64,000 nt of DNA from Fen-1273 sp963837815 (GCA_963837815.1 CAWIOS010000015.1:434001-498000), one strand, 5' to 3'; shown: positions 35,225 to 45,166, numbered from the stretch's first letter. A program made the numbers and translations. The notes: generated from the sequence alone by a model not told the origin.

Positions 35225-37558
35225 ATGAACCCGAACTCAACGATCGAACTCCACGGCCCTGCCCTCAGCGAGGCGCCACTCCCGGGGCCGTCACTCTCTC
35301 TTCATCAGCTTCCGACTCCTCCCGCGGATTTTGCCGGAAGAACAAAAGAGCTCACTGAGCTTGTCGAACGAATACGATTCGACGGCTTCCGTGTCGTCGG
35401 CATATTCGGAATGGGCGGGGTGGGGAAGACGAGCCTGGCACTCAAGCTTGCGGAAGAGCTCACCCCCCGGTATCCCGACGCGCAAATATATCTGGATCTC
35501 AAGGGGGAAGGGAAAGCCCCGATTGCTGTGGCGGAAGTGATGGCGCACGTAATCCGTGCGTACGAACCGGCTGCCGCTGTTCCTTCCAACGATGCAGAGC
35601 TGGAGGGGAGATACAGGTCTGTCCTGAATAGCCGCCGCGTAATTCTATTTCTTGACAATGCGGCCGGCGGGGGCCAGATTCAACCATTGATGCCGCCTGA
35701 CGAATGTCTCCTCGTGACGACTTCCCGGAATCGCTTCCCGCTGCCGGGGATGTTCGGCAAAGACCTGGACACGCTCCCGGCGGAGGACGCGCGCGATCTT
35801 GCGACCCGCATCGCTCCTCGTCTTGAAGGGCGTGCCGAAGAGATGGCCAAACTGTGCGGGAATCTCCCCCTTGCCATTCGCGAAGCCGCGAACATGCTGG
35901 CGGAGCACAGGGATCTCTCTGTCGACAATTGCATGCGCCGCCTTTCCCAGACACACGAACGGCGCGCTCTTGCCGAAAGTGCAGTGAAACCCGCCTATGA
36001 TTCCCTCTCCCCTGAATTGCAGAAGCTCTGGCGTCTCCTCTCCGCATTCCCGGACAGATTTGACGCACAGGACGCAGGGACTGTCTGGGGCATGGGTGCC
36101 GGGCCTGCACAGGATTTCTTGAGCGTCCTCCTCGCCGGGAACATGCTCCAATGGTGCGAATCTCCCGCTTCCTACAGGCTGCATGATCTCTTTCGGCTCT
36201 GGGCGCTTGCGCAATGCTCCGATGAAGAACGTCAATCGGTCCAGCAGATCCTTGCCGAATACGGTGCAACAGTCCTCGCCAGAGCGAACGAGTTGTACTA
36301 CCGGGGCGGAACCAGCATGTGCGCTGCGCTCGCCCTCTATGATGCGGAAAGAGCCAACATCGAGGCGGGATGGGGCTGGGCTGCTTCCCGCGCTGAACAG
36401 GATGAATGGGCCGATCAGATGTGCTCGAGGTACCCGGTTGTGGGGAGTGATCTCCTGAGCATCCGGCAGTCTCCCCGCGAGCGGATTCAGTGGCTACAAG
36501 CGCCTCTCGCATCAGCCCGCCGGCTGAAGGATCGTTACGCGGAAGCGTCTCTTCTTGTCGATCTCGGGTCCGCATACTGCCGTCTGGGTGGGACGCCTCA
36601 TGCCCTTGAATACGGCATGCAGGCGTTGACGTTTGCACGTGAGATAGGCGCGCGAAAGGTCGAGGAGCGGGCCCTGAGATGTCTCGGGCTTGCATATGCC
36701 CGCAGATCGGAATTTCCCCATGCCCTGGAGTACCACGGGAAGGCACTCGCTCTGGCACGGGAGCTCAAGGACCTGCGCGGTGAATGTGAGTCGATGAGGG
36801 AGCTTGCCGGCGACCACCAGCTCATGAACGCATCGAGCCATGCAATCACTCTGTGCGAAAAGGCGCTTGCTCTTTCCAGGGAAACCGGGGACAAGTGTTC
36901 AGAATCAGACTGCCTCAGCGATCTCGCCGCCTCGCACAAGTCGCTGGGAGAGTCGCGGAAGGCCGTAGACCTGGGAACACAGGCTCTCCTGATTGCCCGC
37001 GAAATCCGCAACACCCGCACAGAGGGAGCCATACTGAGCACGATGGGACGAAGCTATGCGGAACTGGGGGATACTCGCCGGGCTATCGAATGTCACGAAG
37101 CTCACCTGAAGATAACCCGTGAGGCGGGGGATCGGTACGGGGAAGGAGACGCTCTTGGCAATCTGGGGAACGCACTCGCGCGCTCAGGGGACGCGCGAAG
37201 TGCGCTCGTGTGCTACCAGGAACTTCTCATGCTTGTACGAGAACTGGGCGATCGTTCCGGAGAGGCGACGGTCCTCGGGTACATTGGAAAAGCACGGGCT
37301 CGACTGGGCGAGACCCGGGTCGCGATCGAATGTCACTCCGAGCAATTGCAGATTGCGCGCGAGATCGGCGACAGGCGGACCGAGGGGAGCGCCCTCTGGA
37401 ACACGAGCCTGGCCCTGGATAAACTCGGGGATCGTTCCCAGGCGATCAGCCACGCCGAGGCGGCACAGAAGATCCTCGAAGATGCCGGGGATGGCGAGTC
37501 AGCCAGAGTGCGGAGACAGTTGGAAGAGTGGGGTGAAAAAAGGAAGAGAATAATGTAA
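35225..37558 (+). CDS. STAND NTPase: NB-ARC-type domain with C-terminal TPR repeats
   Basis: A 777-residue soluble signal-transduction ATPase. After ADFAGRTKELTELVERI come Walker A FGMGGVGKTSLALKL (about 61-75), Walker B RRVILFLDNAAG (about 138-149), LLVTTSRNRF and the GLPL-like GNLPLAIREAANML. A winged-helix-like region includes YDSLSPELQKLWRLLSAFP. From about residue 430 to the end there are eight or nine TPR units with a YAEASLLVDLGSAYCRLG style and period 40. This is the layout of AfsR/NB-ARC-TPR proteins, where ligand sensing by the repeats drives NTP-dependent oligomerisation. There is no fused effector domain or DNA-binding domain, so any output must be through a partner. A role in stress or phage sensing is possible but unproven. 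Confidence 0.88.
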   Translation: MNPNSTIELHGPALSEAPLPGPSLSLHQLPTPPADFAGRTKELTELVERIRFDGFRVVGIFGMGGVGKTSLALKLAEELTPRYPDAQIYLDLKGEGKAPIAVAEVMAHVIRAYEPAAAVPSNDAELEGRYRSVLNSRRVILFLDNAAGGGQIQPLMPPDECLLVTTSRNRFPLPGMFGKDLDTLPAEDARDLATRIAPRLEGRAEEMAKLCGNLPLAIREAANMLAEHRDLSVDNCMRRLSQTHERRALAESAVKPAYDSLSPELQKLWRLLSAFPDRFDAQDAGTVWGMGAGPAQDFLSVLLAGNMLQWCESPASYRLHDLFRLWALAQCSDEERQSVQQILAEYGATVLARANELYYRGGTSMCAALALYDAERANIEAGWGWAASRAEQDEWADQMCSRYPVVGSDLLSIRQSPRERIQWLQAPLASARRLKDRYAEASLLVDLGSAYCRLGGTPHALEYGMQALTFAREIGARKVEERALRCLGLAYARRSEFPHALEYHGKALALARELKDLRGECESMRELAGDHQLMNASSHAITLCEKALALSRETGDKCSESDCLSDLAASHKSLGESRKAVDLGTQALLIAREIRNTRTEGAILSTMGRSYAELGDTRRAIECHEAHLKITREAGDRYGEGDALGNLGNALARSGDARSALVCYQELLMLVRELGDRSGEATVLGYIGKARARLGETRVAIECHSEQLQIAREIGDRRTEGSALWNTSLALDKLGDRSQAISHAEAAQKILEDAGDGESARVRRQLEEWGEKRKRIM

Positions 37559-37579
37559 CGGGCGGGAACTACACTTTCA

Positions 37580-40500
37580 TCATGGTACCTGCGTCCCGCT
37601 CCCATTGTTGGGTCTCCAAATCAGGTTCACATCCAGCGCATCAACTCCGCCGTCGAGGTTGAAGTCCCCGCCGAAATACCCGTTGGTTCCGTTTTGAACG
37701 CGCCAGACCGTGTTCCTGTCCAGGGCATCAACGCCGCCATCGCCGTTGCCGTCACCGCCTGCCATCGCAAATCTGGATCCGACCGCCCGCATGGGATTTG
37801 TTCCGTACGCCTTCCCCTGCCCGGTTGAGAAATCGTACGGAGAAGGAGGAGCGCCGGCACTCAGGCTCACTGGGGCGGCCGTCATTACGGCAAGATGATT
37901 CCTGTGTCTGACGACGACGTAGTAGCTACCTGCCGCAACCCCCGTGAATCCAAGATAGCTCTTTGTCGTGTCGAGAAAGTCCCGGATGGTCCCGTCAGCG
38001 AGGAGCCATGCGGGGGCATATCTGCGAATTGTCGATTTTGCCGGTTGTACAGAATCCCGGATTTCAATAGTGATGCTATCAACGGCAAGGGCCGGGATCG
38101 CCATCGATCCGAAGTGTGCTGCAAGAATCCCGCCGGTATTCAGACCGGTTGACATGAATGGTCCAACGTACGGTCCCTGAAGGAACACAACGACGCCTAC
38201 CGCACAGAAATTCGTCGTCGCGAATGTCGAATCCCCTCCGTACGCAGTTCCTCCTGAGTTGACGGCCACAAGCCGGTAATGATATGTGGTCCCGGGAGTG
38301 AGACCTGTTAAATGCGCATTAACGGCACTCCCCGTGGTGCCGGATCCGGCGCTCGTAGCTGTCGTAGATGAACCATAACCAACCGTCGGACCGTAATCGA
38401 AATGATAATTCGTGCTGAACCCGTTAGGATTGACCGAGCCGCTTACCTGTGCGGCCGTAGTGGTGATGTTGCTGGATGAGAGCGTTGTCGCGGAGGGGGG
38501 GGTGACCGCGGTCGCAAAAGACGTATCGTTCCCGTTCGTAGTTCCCCCGGAATTCACAGCGACGAGGCGGAAGTGATACGTGGTTCCGGAAGAGAGACCG
38601 GTAATCTGCGCGTTCACACCTACGGCCGTCTTCCCTGAACCCGCACTTACAGTTGAGGACGATGTTCCGTAGGTCTGTGTCAGGCCATATTCAAAATGAT
38701 ACGTTGTCGCGAATCCATTGGGGTTGACCGTTCCGTTCGCCTGTGCCCCGTTTGTCGTGATGGAACTGGCAGAAAACGTTGCCACTGTCGGGGACGGTAT
38801 GGCGGTTCGAAACGTTGAATCATTCCCATACGCGGTCCCGCCGCTATTGGACGCCGCCAGCCGGTAATGATATAACGTCCCTGGTGTGAGGCCGCTTAAT
38901 TGCCCACTGACACCGGCAGCGTTCGTGCCTGATCCGGCACTTCTGACAGTTGTCGATGAGCCGTAGGAGGACGTCGTACCGTAATCGAAGTGGCAGGTTG
39001 TGGCGAAGCCGTTGGGATTGACAGTTCCGTTAACCTGGGCACCCGTGGTTGTTATGGTGCTGGCCGATAACGTCACTGGCAAAGGTGGCGGAATGACTGT
39101 CACGAACACTGAATCGCTTCCTTGTGTGGTTCCTGCCGCGCTGGTTGCCACCAAACGGTAGTGATACGCTATCCCCGGCGTTAATCCGGTCAGTTGCGCG
39201 TTGACCCCGACTCCGATAACGCCCGCGCCCGCGTTCCCGGTTGACGTGGAGGACCCGTAGCTTGTGCTCGTGCCGTAATCAAAGTGATAGGTTGTGCTGA
39301 GGCCGTTGGGGTTAACCTGCCCGTTGATCTGAGCCGCGCTTGTCGTGACCGATCCGGCCTGCAGTGTCAGCACAGCCGGGGGAAGTATTGCCGTGGTGAA
39401 TGTCGAGTCATATCCGTTTACAGTCCCGCCGCTGTTGGATGCCACCACTCGATAATGATAGACTGTCCCCGGAGTAAGGCTCGTGATCTGTGCATTGACG
39501 GGTACCAGGGTAATCCCTGAACCGGCATTTCCCGTTACAGTAGAGGTGCCGTAGCTCGAACTCAGACCGTATTCGAAGTGATAGCTCGTACCGAACCCGT
39601 CGGGGTTGACCGACCCGTTGAGCTGCACGCCGGATATTGTAACGTTCCCGGCTGAAAGCGTTACGGCCGTCGGGGGAGGGATTACAGTCACGAACGTGGA
39701 ATCATTTCCGTATGCAGTCCCCCCGGCGTTGATCGCTACTACCCTGTAATGATAAGGCGTTCCCGGTGTGAGCCCCGTTAATTGTGTGCTTACGCCGGCT
39801 GGCGACGTGCCTGAACCGGCGCTGGTGACCGTTGTTGAGGAGCCGTAGCTTGACGTGAGGCCGTAATCGAAGTGGTAGCTTGTTGCGAACCCGTTGGGGT
39901 TGACAGACCCGTTTATCTGCGCCGTCGTTGTTGACACGTTGCCGGCCGGCAATGTGACCGCCGATGGCATTGGTACCGCTGTCACAAAGAGAGAATCATA
40001 TCCGACCGAGGTTCCCGCCGGGTTGGTTGCCACAACCCGGTAATGATATTGCGTCCCCGGCGCGAGGCCGGTCAGCGGTGCCCCCACGGCCACCGGGTTG
40101 ATCCCCGATCCCGCATTAACAGCCGTGGTGGAGGAGCCATAGCCTGTGCTCAGGCCGTATTCGAAGTGATAGTCCGTGCTGAGGCCATTGGGGTTGACTG
40201 ACCCGGCGACCTGTGCACCGCTTGTAGTTATGGAACCGGCCGGGAGCGTTAGAACGGCTGGAGGGAGAATCGTTGTCGAAAACAGCGAGTCATTTCCAAA
40301 AATAGTACCTCCGCCGTTTGATGCAACAAGCCGGAAATGGTATTGCGTCCCCGGCGTCAGGCCTGCAATTTGGGCGCTGACGGCAATCGCACTCACTCCG
40401 GACCCGGCACTGGAGGCGGTTGTGACTGATCCATAGCTGCTGGTTGTCCCGTACTCGAAGTGGTAAGTTGTGCTGAACCCGTTGGGGTTGACGGATCCGT

Positions 40501-43105
40501 TAATCTGTGCGCCGGTAGTGGTAATGGAACCCGATTGCAGTGTGGCAACCGTGGGTGGCGGTATGGCTGTCGTGAATGTTGAATCAAAGCCGTAAACAGT
40601 CCCTCCGCTGTTGGAGGCGACGAGCCGGTAGTGAAATGGGGTCCCCGGCGTGAGTCCCGAGAGAGTTGCATTGACGCCGATCGATGATACCCCTGACCCG
40701 GCGCCAACAGTCGTTGTGGACAACCCGTAGCTCGTGTTCAGCCCGTACTCAAAGTGGTAGCTGGTGTTGAATCCGTTGGGGTTAACAGACCCATTGATCT
40801 GTGCACCGGCCGTCGTGATATTGCTGGTCGACAATGTGACAGCCGTGGGAGGCAGGGCTGATGTCACGAACGATGAGTCGCTCCCGACTGCCGTCCCCGC
40901 GGTGCTCGTGGCAACCAGCCGGTAGTGATACGTAGTCCCGGGTGAGAGACCGGTCAGTTGCGCGTTGACCCCGACTGCGGATATTCCTGAGCCGGCGTTG
41001 ACTGTCGACGACGATGTCCCATATGCATTGGTCAGTCCGTACTCGAAGTGATAGTCTGTGCTGAGCCCGTCAGGGTCTACTGACCCGTTGACCTGGGCCC
41101 CCGTTGCGGTAATCGAACCTGCCTGGAGTGTAACGACAGTCGGAGGGATGATTGTCGTCGCAAACGTTGAGTCAAAACCGTCAACAGTCCCACCGGCGTT
41201 CGACGCGACAAGTCTGTAGTGGTACTGAGTCCCTGGTGTGAGGCCAGAAAGTGTTACGCTCGCGGCGACGGGGGCTGATCCTGCCCCCGCGCTGACTGTA
41301 GATGAGGATGACCCGTACGCACCTGTCAACCCGTATTCGAAGTGATAGCTCGTGCTGAAGCCATTGGGAGTGACTGACCCAGCGAGCTGTGCTCCTGTTA
41401 TTGAAATCGCACTTGCCGACAGCGTAACCGCGGACGGGGGTGGAACCGCACTTGTGAAGAGAGAGTCGGCCCCGTATGTGGTTCCTCCGGCATTTACCGC
41501 GACCAGACGGTAGTGATACGGCGTCCCCGGTGCGAGGCCTGACAGTGGCGAAGACACCGGAACTGATGTAAAGCCAGGCCCGATGCCGACAGGCGAAGCG
41601 GAGGAGCCATAGCTTGAGGTCAGACCATACTCAAAATGGCATGTGGTACTGAACCCGTTGGGATTGGCCGATCCGTTGACCAGCGCACTCGTTGTCGTAA
41701 TGTTGCCGGTGGTACCGGTAAGCACCGATGGGGGTGGGATAGAGGTCTGGAATAACGAGTCGTTCCCGTTCGTGGTGCCAGCACCATTGGTCGCCACAAT
41801 CCGGTAATGATACTGCGTCCCTGGCGTCAGACCCGCCAGGAGTGCGTTCACGGCGACGGGAACAATTCCGGATCCGGCACTTACGGTTGCAGTGGATGAG
41901 CCGTAACCTGAGCTCAGACCGTATTCAAAGTGATTGTCAGTGGCCAGACCATTCGGGTTGACTGATCCGGTGAGCTGCGCTCCCGTTGATGTGATCGAGC
42001 CTGCAGAGAGCGTTGCCGCAGCCGGGGGGATCGCGGCAGTGGTAAACGAGGTGTCACCCCCGTAGATGGTTCCCCCGCTGTTGGTTGCCGCGAGTCGAAA
42101 GTGATACAGCGTCCCCGGCACGAGACCTGAGATTTGTGCGGAGACCGGGACGGCCGTTAATCCGGACCCGGCGCTTGTAGTGGCTGTCGACGTTCCGTAC
42201 CCGTTCGTGGTACCGTACTCGAAGTGATAATTAGCCTGGAAGCCGTTGGGATTGACGGTGCCGTTGAGCTGTGCCCCGGTGGTAGTGATGTTTCCGGCGG
42301 GGAGCGTGGTAACGATAAGCTCTGTGCTGGCCTCGAATGCGAGTGCGGCGTCGAATGTTTCCTCGACGAATTGCGGCGTGACCACGCCCACCGCCGCATT
42401 GCTCGGATGTTCGTCCCCCCCGCCGATGATGTCCTGTAACGGCTCGATTCCGGTAACGGGGTCGGCGATCTTCCGGAAGACATCGAACACGTAAACGTTC
42501 CTCGGAAGTGGTCCGAATGAATCCATCCCCGTCGCCAGTGTGTCTTTCGCCCACTTGCTGAAGAGAAGCGACCGGAGGGAATTTGCAGCGCCGGTATAAT
42601 AGGCGGGATAGTTGTTCCAGATGACGAAGAAATGGTCGGGGTGCTGGGCCAACATGGCAATGATCGCGCGGTAATGCGATTTGTACACGGCAATGCTGTC
42701 GTCCGTTGCCATCCACTCTTCGGAAAGATAGCACGTCTTGATAATGATGACGGGATACGAGCCCAGGAATGATGCGAACGTGGGGGAGTTATTGTCCTGA
42801 CCGGAGAGGATCTGCTGCCAGTACCACCAGTCATTCTCACTTGTACCGTATGGTCCTCCGGCCGGCCAGAGGCGGGTCGAAGGCTCGTCCATCGAGACTA
42901 CGTTTGATCCCGTGAATCCGTGTGCCGTGTTGTACTTCCCAATCTCGATCGGCACGGTTGTCGGTACGGGGGTATTCTCGTACGAGCCGTGATAAATCAC
43001 GTCGCCGACGGAGTGATGCAGGAATATTGCCTTCCTGTACGTCGTCTGCCCCGCCGATATCGTGACGGCGAAGCATGCAAGAGCCAGGAGGAGAGTTGAT
43101 TTCAT
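37580..43105 (-). CDS. giant secreted protein: SGNH-like domain, 14 FnIII-like modules, dockerin-like tail
   Basis: An 1841-residue exported protein. The signal peptide ends near TISAGQ (20). An SGNH-hydrolase-like domain follows (about 21-262), with FLHHSVGDVIYHG containing a candidate serine nucleophile and GGDEHPSNAA resembling the DxxH end motif. Residues 267 to about 1638 are fourteen tandem modules of 98 residues (NGSVNPNGFSTTYHFEYG, GLTPGTQYHYRLVA), fibronectin-III-like. A domain with FLQGPYVGPFMSTGLNTGG and a dockerin-like duplicated Ca-binding tail (GDGNGDGGVDALDRNTVW, GGDFNLDGGVDALDVNLIW) end it. It probably extends the hydrolase or adhesin head far from the surface. It is the 45195-46610 protein with the modules inserted. 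Two neighbouring genes converge at its 3' end. Confidence 0.86.
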   Translation of the reverse strand: MKSTLLLALACFAVTISAGQTTYRKAIFLHHSVGDVIYHGSYENTPVPTTVPIEIGKYNTAHGFTGSNVVSMDEPSTRLWPAGGPYGTSENDWWYWQQILSGQDNNSPTFASFLGSYPVIIIKTCYLSEEWMATDDSIAVYKSHYRAIIAMLAQHPDHFFVIWNNYPAYYTGAANSLRSLLFSKWAKDTLATGMDSFGPLPRNVYVFDVFRKIADPVTGIEPLQDIIGGGDEHPSNAAVGVVTPQFVEETFDAALAFEASTELIVTTLPAGNITTTGAQLNGTVNPNGFQANYHFEYGTTNGYGTSTATTSAGSGLTAVPVSAQISGLVPGTLYHFRLAATNSGGTIYGGDTSFTTAAIPPAAATLSAGSITSTGAQLTGSVNPNGLATDNHFEYGLSSGYGSSTATVSAGSGIVPVAVNALLAGLTPGTQYHYRIVATNGAGTTNGNDSLFQTSIPPPSVLTGTTGNITTTSALVNGSANPNGFSTTCHFEYGLTSSYGSSASPVGIGPGFTSVPVSSPLSGLAPGTPYHYRLVAVNAGGTTYGADSLFTSAVPPPSAVTLSASAISITGAQLAGSVTPNGFSTSYHFEYGLTGAYGSSSSTVSAGAGSAPVAASVTLSGLTPGTQYHYRLVASNAGGTVDGFDSTFATTIIPPTVVTLQAGSITATGAQVNGSVDPDGLSTDYHFEYGLTNAYGTSSSTVNAGSGISAVGVNAQLTGLSPGTTYHYRLVATSTAGTAVGSDSSFVTSALPPTAVTLSTSNITTAGAQINGSVNPNGFNTSYHFEYGLNTSYGLSTTTVGAGSGVSSIGVNATLSGLTPGTPFHYRLVASNSGGTVYGFDSTFTTAIPPPTVATLQSGSITTTGAQINGSVNPNGFSTTYHFEYGTTSSYGSVTTASSAGSGVSAIAVSAQIAGLTPGTQYHFRLVASNGGGTIFGNDSLFSTTILPPAVLTLPAGSITTSGAQVAGSVNPNGLSTDYHFEYGLSTGYGSSTTAVNAGSGINPVAVGAPLTGLAPGTQYHYRVVATNPAGTSVGYDSLFVTAVPMPSAVTLPAGNVSTTTAQINGSVNPNGFATSYHFDYGLTSSYGSSTTVTSAGSGTSPAGVSTQLTGLTPGTPYHYRVVAINAGGTAYGNDSTFVTVIPPPTAVTLSAGNVTISGVQLNGSVNPDGFGTSYHFEYGLSSSYGTSTVTGNAGSGITLVPVNAQITSLTPGTVYHYRVVASNSGGTVNGYDSTFTTAILPPAVLTLQAGSVTTSAAQINGQVNPNGLSTTYHFDYGTSTSYGSSTSTGNAGAGVIGVGVNAQLTGLTPGIAYHYRLVATSAAGTTQGSDSVFVTVIPPPLPVTLSASTITTTGAQVNGTVNPNGFATTCHFDYGTTSSYGSSTTVRSAGSGTNAAGVSGQLSGLTPGTLYHYRLAASNSGGTAYGNDSTFRTAIPSPTVATFSASSITTNGAQANGTVNPNGFATTYHFEYGLTQTYGTSSSTVSAGSGKTAVGVNAQITGLSSGTTYHFRLVAVNSGGTTNGNDTSFATAVTPPSATTLSSSNITTTAAQVSGSVNPNGFSTNYHFDYGPTVGYGSSTTATSAGSGTTGSAVNAHLTGLTPGTTYHYRLVAVNSGGTAYGGDSTFATTNFCAVGVVVFLQGPYVGPFMSTGLNTGGILAAHFGSMAIPALAVDSITIEIRDSVQPAKSTIRRYAPAWLLADGTIRDFLDTTKSYLGFTGVAAGSYYVVVRHRNHLAVMTAAPVSLSAGAPPSPYDFSTGQGKAYGTNPMRAVGSRFAMAGGDGNGDGGVDALDRNTVWRVQNGTNGYFGGDFNLDGGVDALDVNLIWRPNNGSGTQVP
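38191..42307 (-). repeat. 14 tandem repeats of 294 bp (98-residue FnIII-like modules)
   Basis: Each unit encodes a module beginning T(L/F)-x-x-x-x-I-T-T-x-G-A-Q and containing YHFEYG or YHFDYG, AGSG, GLTPGT and YHYRLVA. Units differ at many positions, so the array is not a very recent expansion, yet all are 97-98 codons long. The phase keeps the flanking domains in frame. Confidence 0.88.
42385..43045 (-). repeat. direct repeat copy A (SGNH-domain DNA)
   Basis: About 660 bp nearly identical to 45890-46550, at a constant offset of 3505 bp. In the stretch from 42396 for about 230 bp only a few bases differ from its partner, although the sequences on each side have diverged much more. Confidence 0.8.
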
Positions 43106-43594
43106 TGGGGATCAGTCTGGATCTGCAAGAGCCTCCGCCTCTGGCCCCGTGTGTCTGGCCGATGGGAAGTGGCGTAAATTGCGAGAGGAAGGAGTACTTC
43201 CTCAATGGACATGGGGAGCACGCCGGCCTCCGAAAGAACCGATTGAAAGATAAGCTGAACCGTCTCTCTATACAAGGCGGGGTGACCGGAAGAGACATAG
43301 TTCTTCCGCCTGCCACTCTTTTCACCTCTCGGAATGTCACTCGCATTCTCTTCCCATAAGTGGGAATATGTCCTGCCTGCGCGAGCAAACATGCTGCGAT
43401 AATATTACCACTTTGCCGCATTTCGGCATGCACCCATCTCTGGTACTATTTATGAGGAGAGAACGGCACGTATCCGGGCAGACCGGGGGGATAGTGGAAT
43501 CAGCACATGGCACGGCTTGTGCGGACATCGTAGCCTGCCACCAGGATTACGTTGCCGGCAGAATTGACTTCACACTCGGCCCGGACATCCTCCT
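43106..43594. other. 489-bp control region between SGNH giant gene and WcaJ-like gene
   Basis: Divergent promoters for the leftward giant gene and the rightward transferase are expected here. I see no supported gene. The one recognisable signal is the sigma-54-type element at 43508-43523. No equivalent element was found facing the giant gene. Confidence 0.5.
43508..43523 (+). promoter_or_regulatory. sigma-54-type promoter before the WcaJ-like transferase
   Basis: TGGCACGGCTTGTGCG has a perfect TGGCACG -24 element and, ten bases after GG, the GC of a GTGC -12 element (consensus TTGC). Initiation is expected near 43534, giving a leader of about 61 nt to the ATG at 43595. Confidence 0.6.
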
Positions 43595-45166
43595 ATGCTC
43601 GTTAAGACCCGCCGCATCAGACGAATCGCCCCTCGGACGTACCACGAGCCACCGAAGACTCCTAGAGTGTCGCGCCTGCAGCGCAACTGGCGTCCGGTCT
43701 ACATTCTTGTGAATGTCGCCACCGACGCGGCGGCCATAGTGATAGCCGGTGTTGCCGCGTTTGCGATCAGGAATGCGCTCGTTACTACGCCGGTAATCAG
43801 TGCGGCGGAAGCGACCGTCCTGATCGCCACGTCCTGTGCGGTGACGATTCTGATCGGCCTTATCTCCGGCGTGTACCGCTCCGCGTGCAGATTGCCCTTC
43901 TCCGATCAGTCACGCGATGCGGCCAGGGCGTACCTGTATTCCGTCGGGGTGATTGTGTTTGGCATGTATCTGCTGCTCGGTGACAGGTTCGCCCCCAGGT
44001 TCATGGCGATTTTTATGGCGTTGATTCCCGTCTTATACGGTATCGGCAGAAGTGCGCTACGGATCGCGACGGGATTCATGCAGAAGAAGGGCTACGGCAG
44101 GCATAACGCGATGATCGTGAATTGGAGCGGGACCGGTCCCCAGCTTTTTGACAGGTTTACGATGTTCCCGGAGCTGGGTTACGAAGTCCGGGGATTCATC
44201 TGTTCTTCTGGCGATGGAGGGCACTGCCCGCCGGGAGAGTGCACTCTTCAGAATCACTTCAAGAAGATACACTCGACACGGATGCTGCAGGCCGTGGAGC
44301 ACCTCCCTTGCTACCCGCTCGATCAGGTCGAACACGCGATCGAAGCGGAAGGGATCGAGCGTATGTTCGTCCCGATCGTGAAGCCCTCCACGGCGGGATT
44401 CACAAAAATCCTCCGGGCGTGCCACGACAATAACGTCAAGCTGAAAGTCATCTCCCGCGAATCCGAGGAGATACTCCGCTTTGCCAGGATCAAAGATGTC
44501 GCCGGTATCCCGCTTCACGCTCCCCCCAGAATCTCGATCTCGCGGGCGAAGGCGCGCCTGAAAAGGGCGTTCGACCTCACGCTCAGCCTGCTTCTCCTTG
44601 CTGTTTTTTCGCCCATCCTCGGCGTCGTCGCTCTTGCGATAATGATCGAGGACGGCCGGCCGGTGTTCTTCCGCCAGACGCGGGGACTTTCGCAGGTGGG
44701 GAGTTATTTCGGTTTCTTGAAGTTCAGAAGCATGATTAAGAATGCCGAGGCGTCCCAGCCCCGGCTGAGCATACTCAACGAGACCGAAAAGGGGCTGTTC
44801 TTTATGAAGAATGATCCGCGGGTGACCCGCGTTGGGAAGTGGCTGCGGAAATTCAGCCTCGATGAGTTACCCCAGCTCATCAATGTGGTCCGGGGGGAGA
44901 TGAGCCTTGTGGGTCCGAGGCCGCTTCCGCTCAGCGATCTGGAAAGCATCGAAACGAAGAGCCTCTACGCGGACTACTACCACTTGCGGGAGAAGGTACG
45001 GCCGGGAATGACCGGGTTGTGGCAGATCCTCGGCAGGCGGGAAGTGCCGTTCAAGGAGATGGTGCTTCTCGATCTGTACTACTTTGAAAACCAGTCAATC
45101 ATGTTCGACCTTGAAATTCTCTTTGCAACGATTCCGGTGGTCCTCTTCGGGAAAGGTGCATACTGA
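43595..45166 (+). CDS. undecaprenyl-phosphate sugar phosphotransferase (WcaJ/WbaP family)
   Basis: A 523-residue polyprenyl glycosylphosphotransferase. The N-terminal part has about four helices (VYILVNVATDAAAIVIAGVA, TVLIATSCAVTILIGLISGVY) and a Rossmann-like sensor region (YGRHNAMIVNWSGTGPQLFD). The catalytic C-terminus (about 325-523) starts KARLKRAFDLTLSLLLLAVF and has FRQTRGLSQVG, FLKFRSM, RKFSLDELPQLINVVRGEMS and LVGPRPLP, all conserved in the family. It transfers sugar-1-phosphate to undecaprenyl phosphate and begins repeat-unit synthesis. It is the second priming enzyme in the window after the WecA-like protein. It stands alone between the two SGNH genes under its own sigma-54-like promoter. 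Confidence 0.92.
   Translation: MLVKTRRIRRIAPRTYHEPPKTPRVSRLQRNWRPVYILVNVATDAAAIVIAGVAAFAIRNALVTTPVISAAEATVLIATSCAVTILIGLISGVYRSACRLPFSDQSRDAARAYLYSVGVIVFGMYLLLGDRFAPRFMAIFMALIPVLYGIGRSALRIATGFMQKKGYGRHNAMIVNWSGTGPQLFDRFTMFPELGYEVRGFICSSGDGGHCPPGECTLQNHFKKIHSTRMLQAVEHLPCYPLDQVEHAIEAEGIERMFVPIVKPSTAGFTKILRACHDNNVKLKVISRESEEILRFARIKDVAGIPLHAPPRISISRAKARLKRAFDLTLSLLLLAVFSPILGVVALAIMIEDGRPVFFRQTRGLSQVGSYFGFLKFRSMIKNAEASQPRLSILNETEKGLFFMKNDPRVTRVGKWLRKFSLDELPQLINVVRGEMSLVGPRPLPLSDLESIETKSLYADYYHLREKVRPGMTGLWQILGRREVPFKEMVLLDLYYFENQSIMFDLEILFATIPVVLFGKGAY

Noticed and set aside
38191..42307. Regular 294-bp repeats as a possible CRISPR or satellite array
   Set aside because: The repeats are coding, keep frame and encode FnIII-like modules; unit length and lack of spacers exclude CRISPR.
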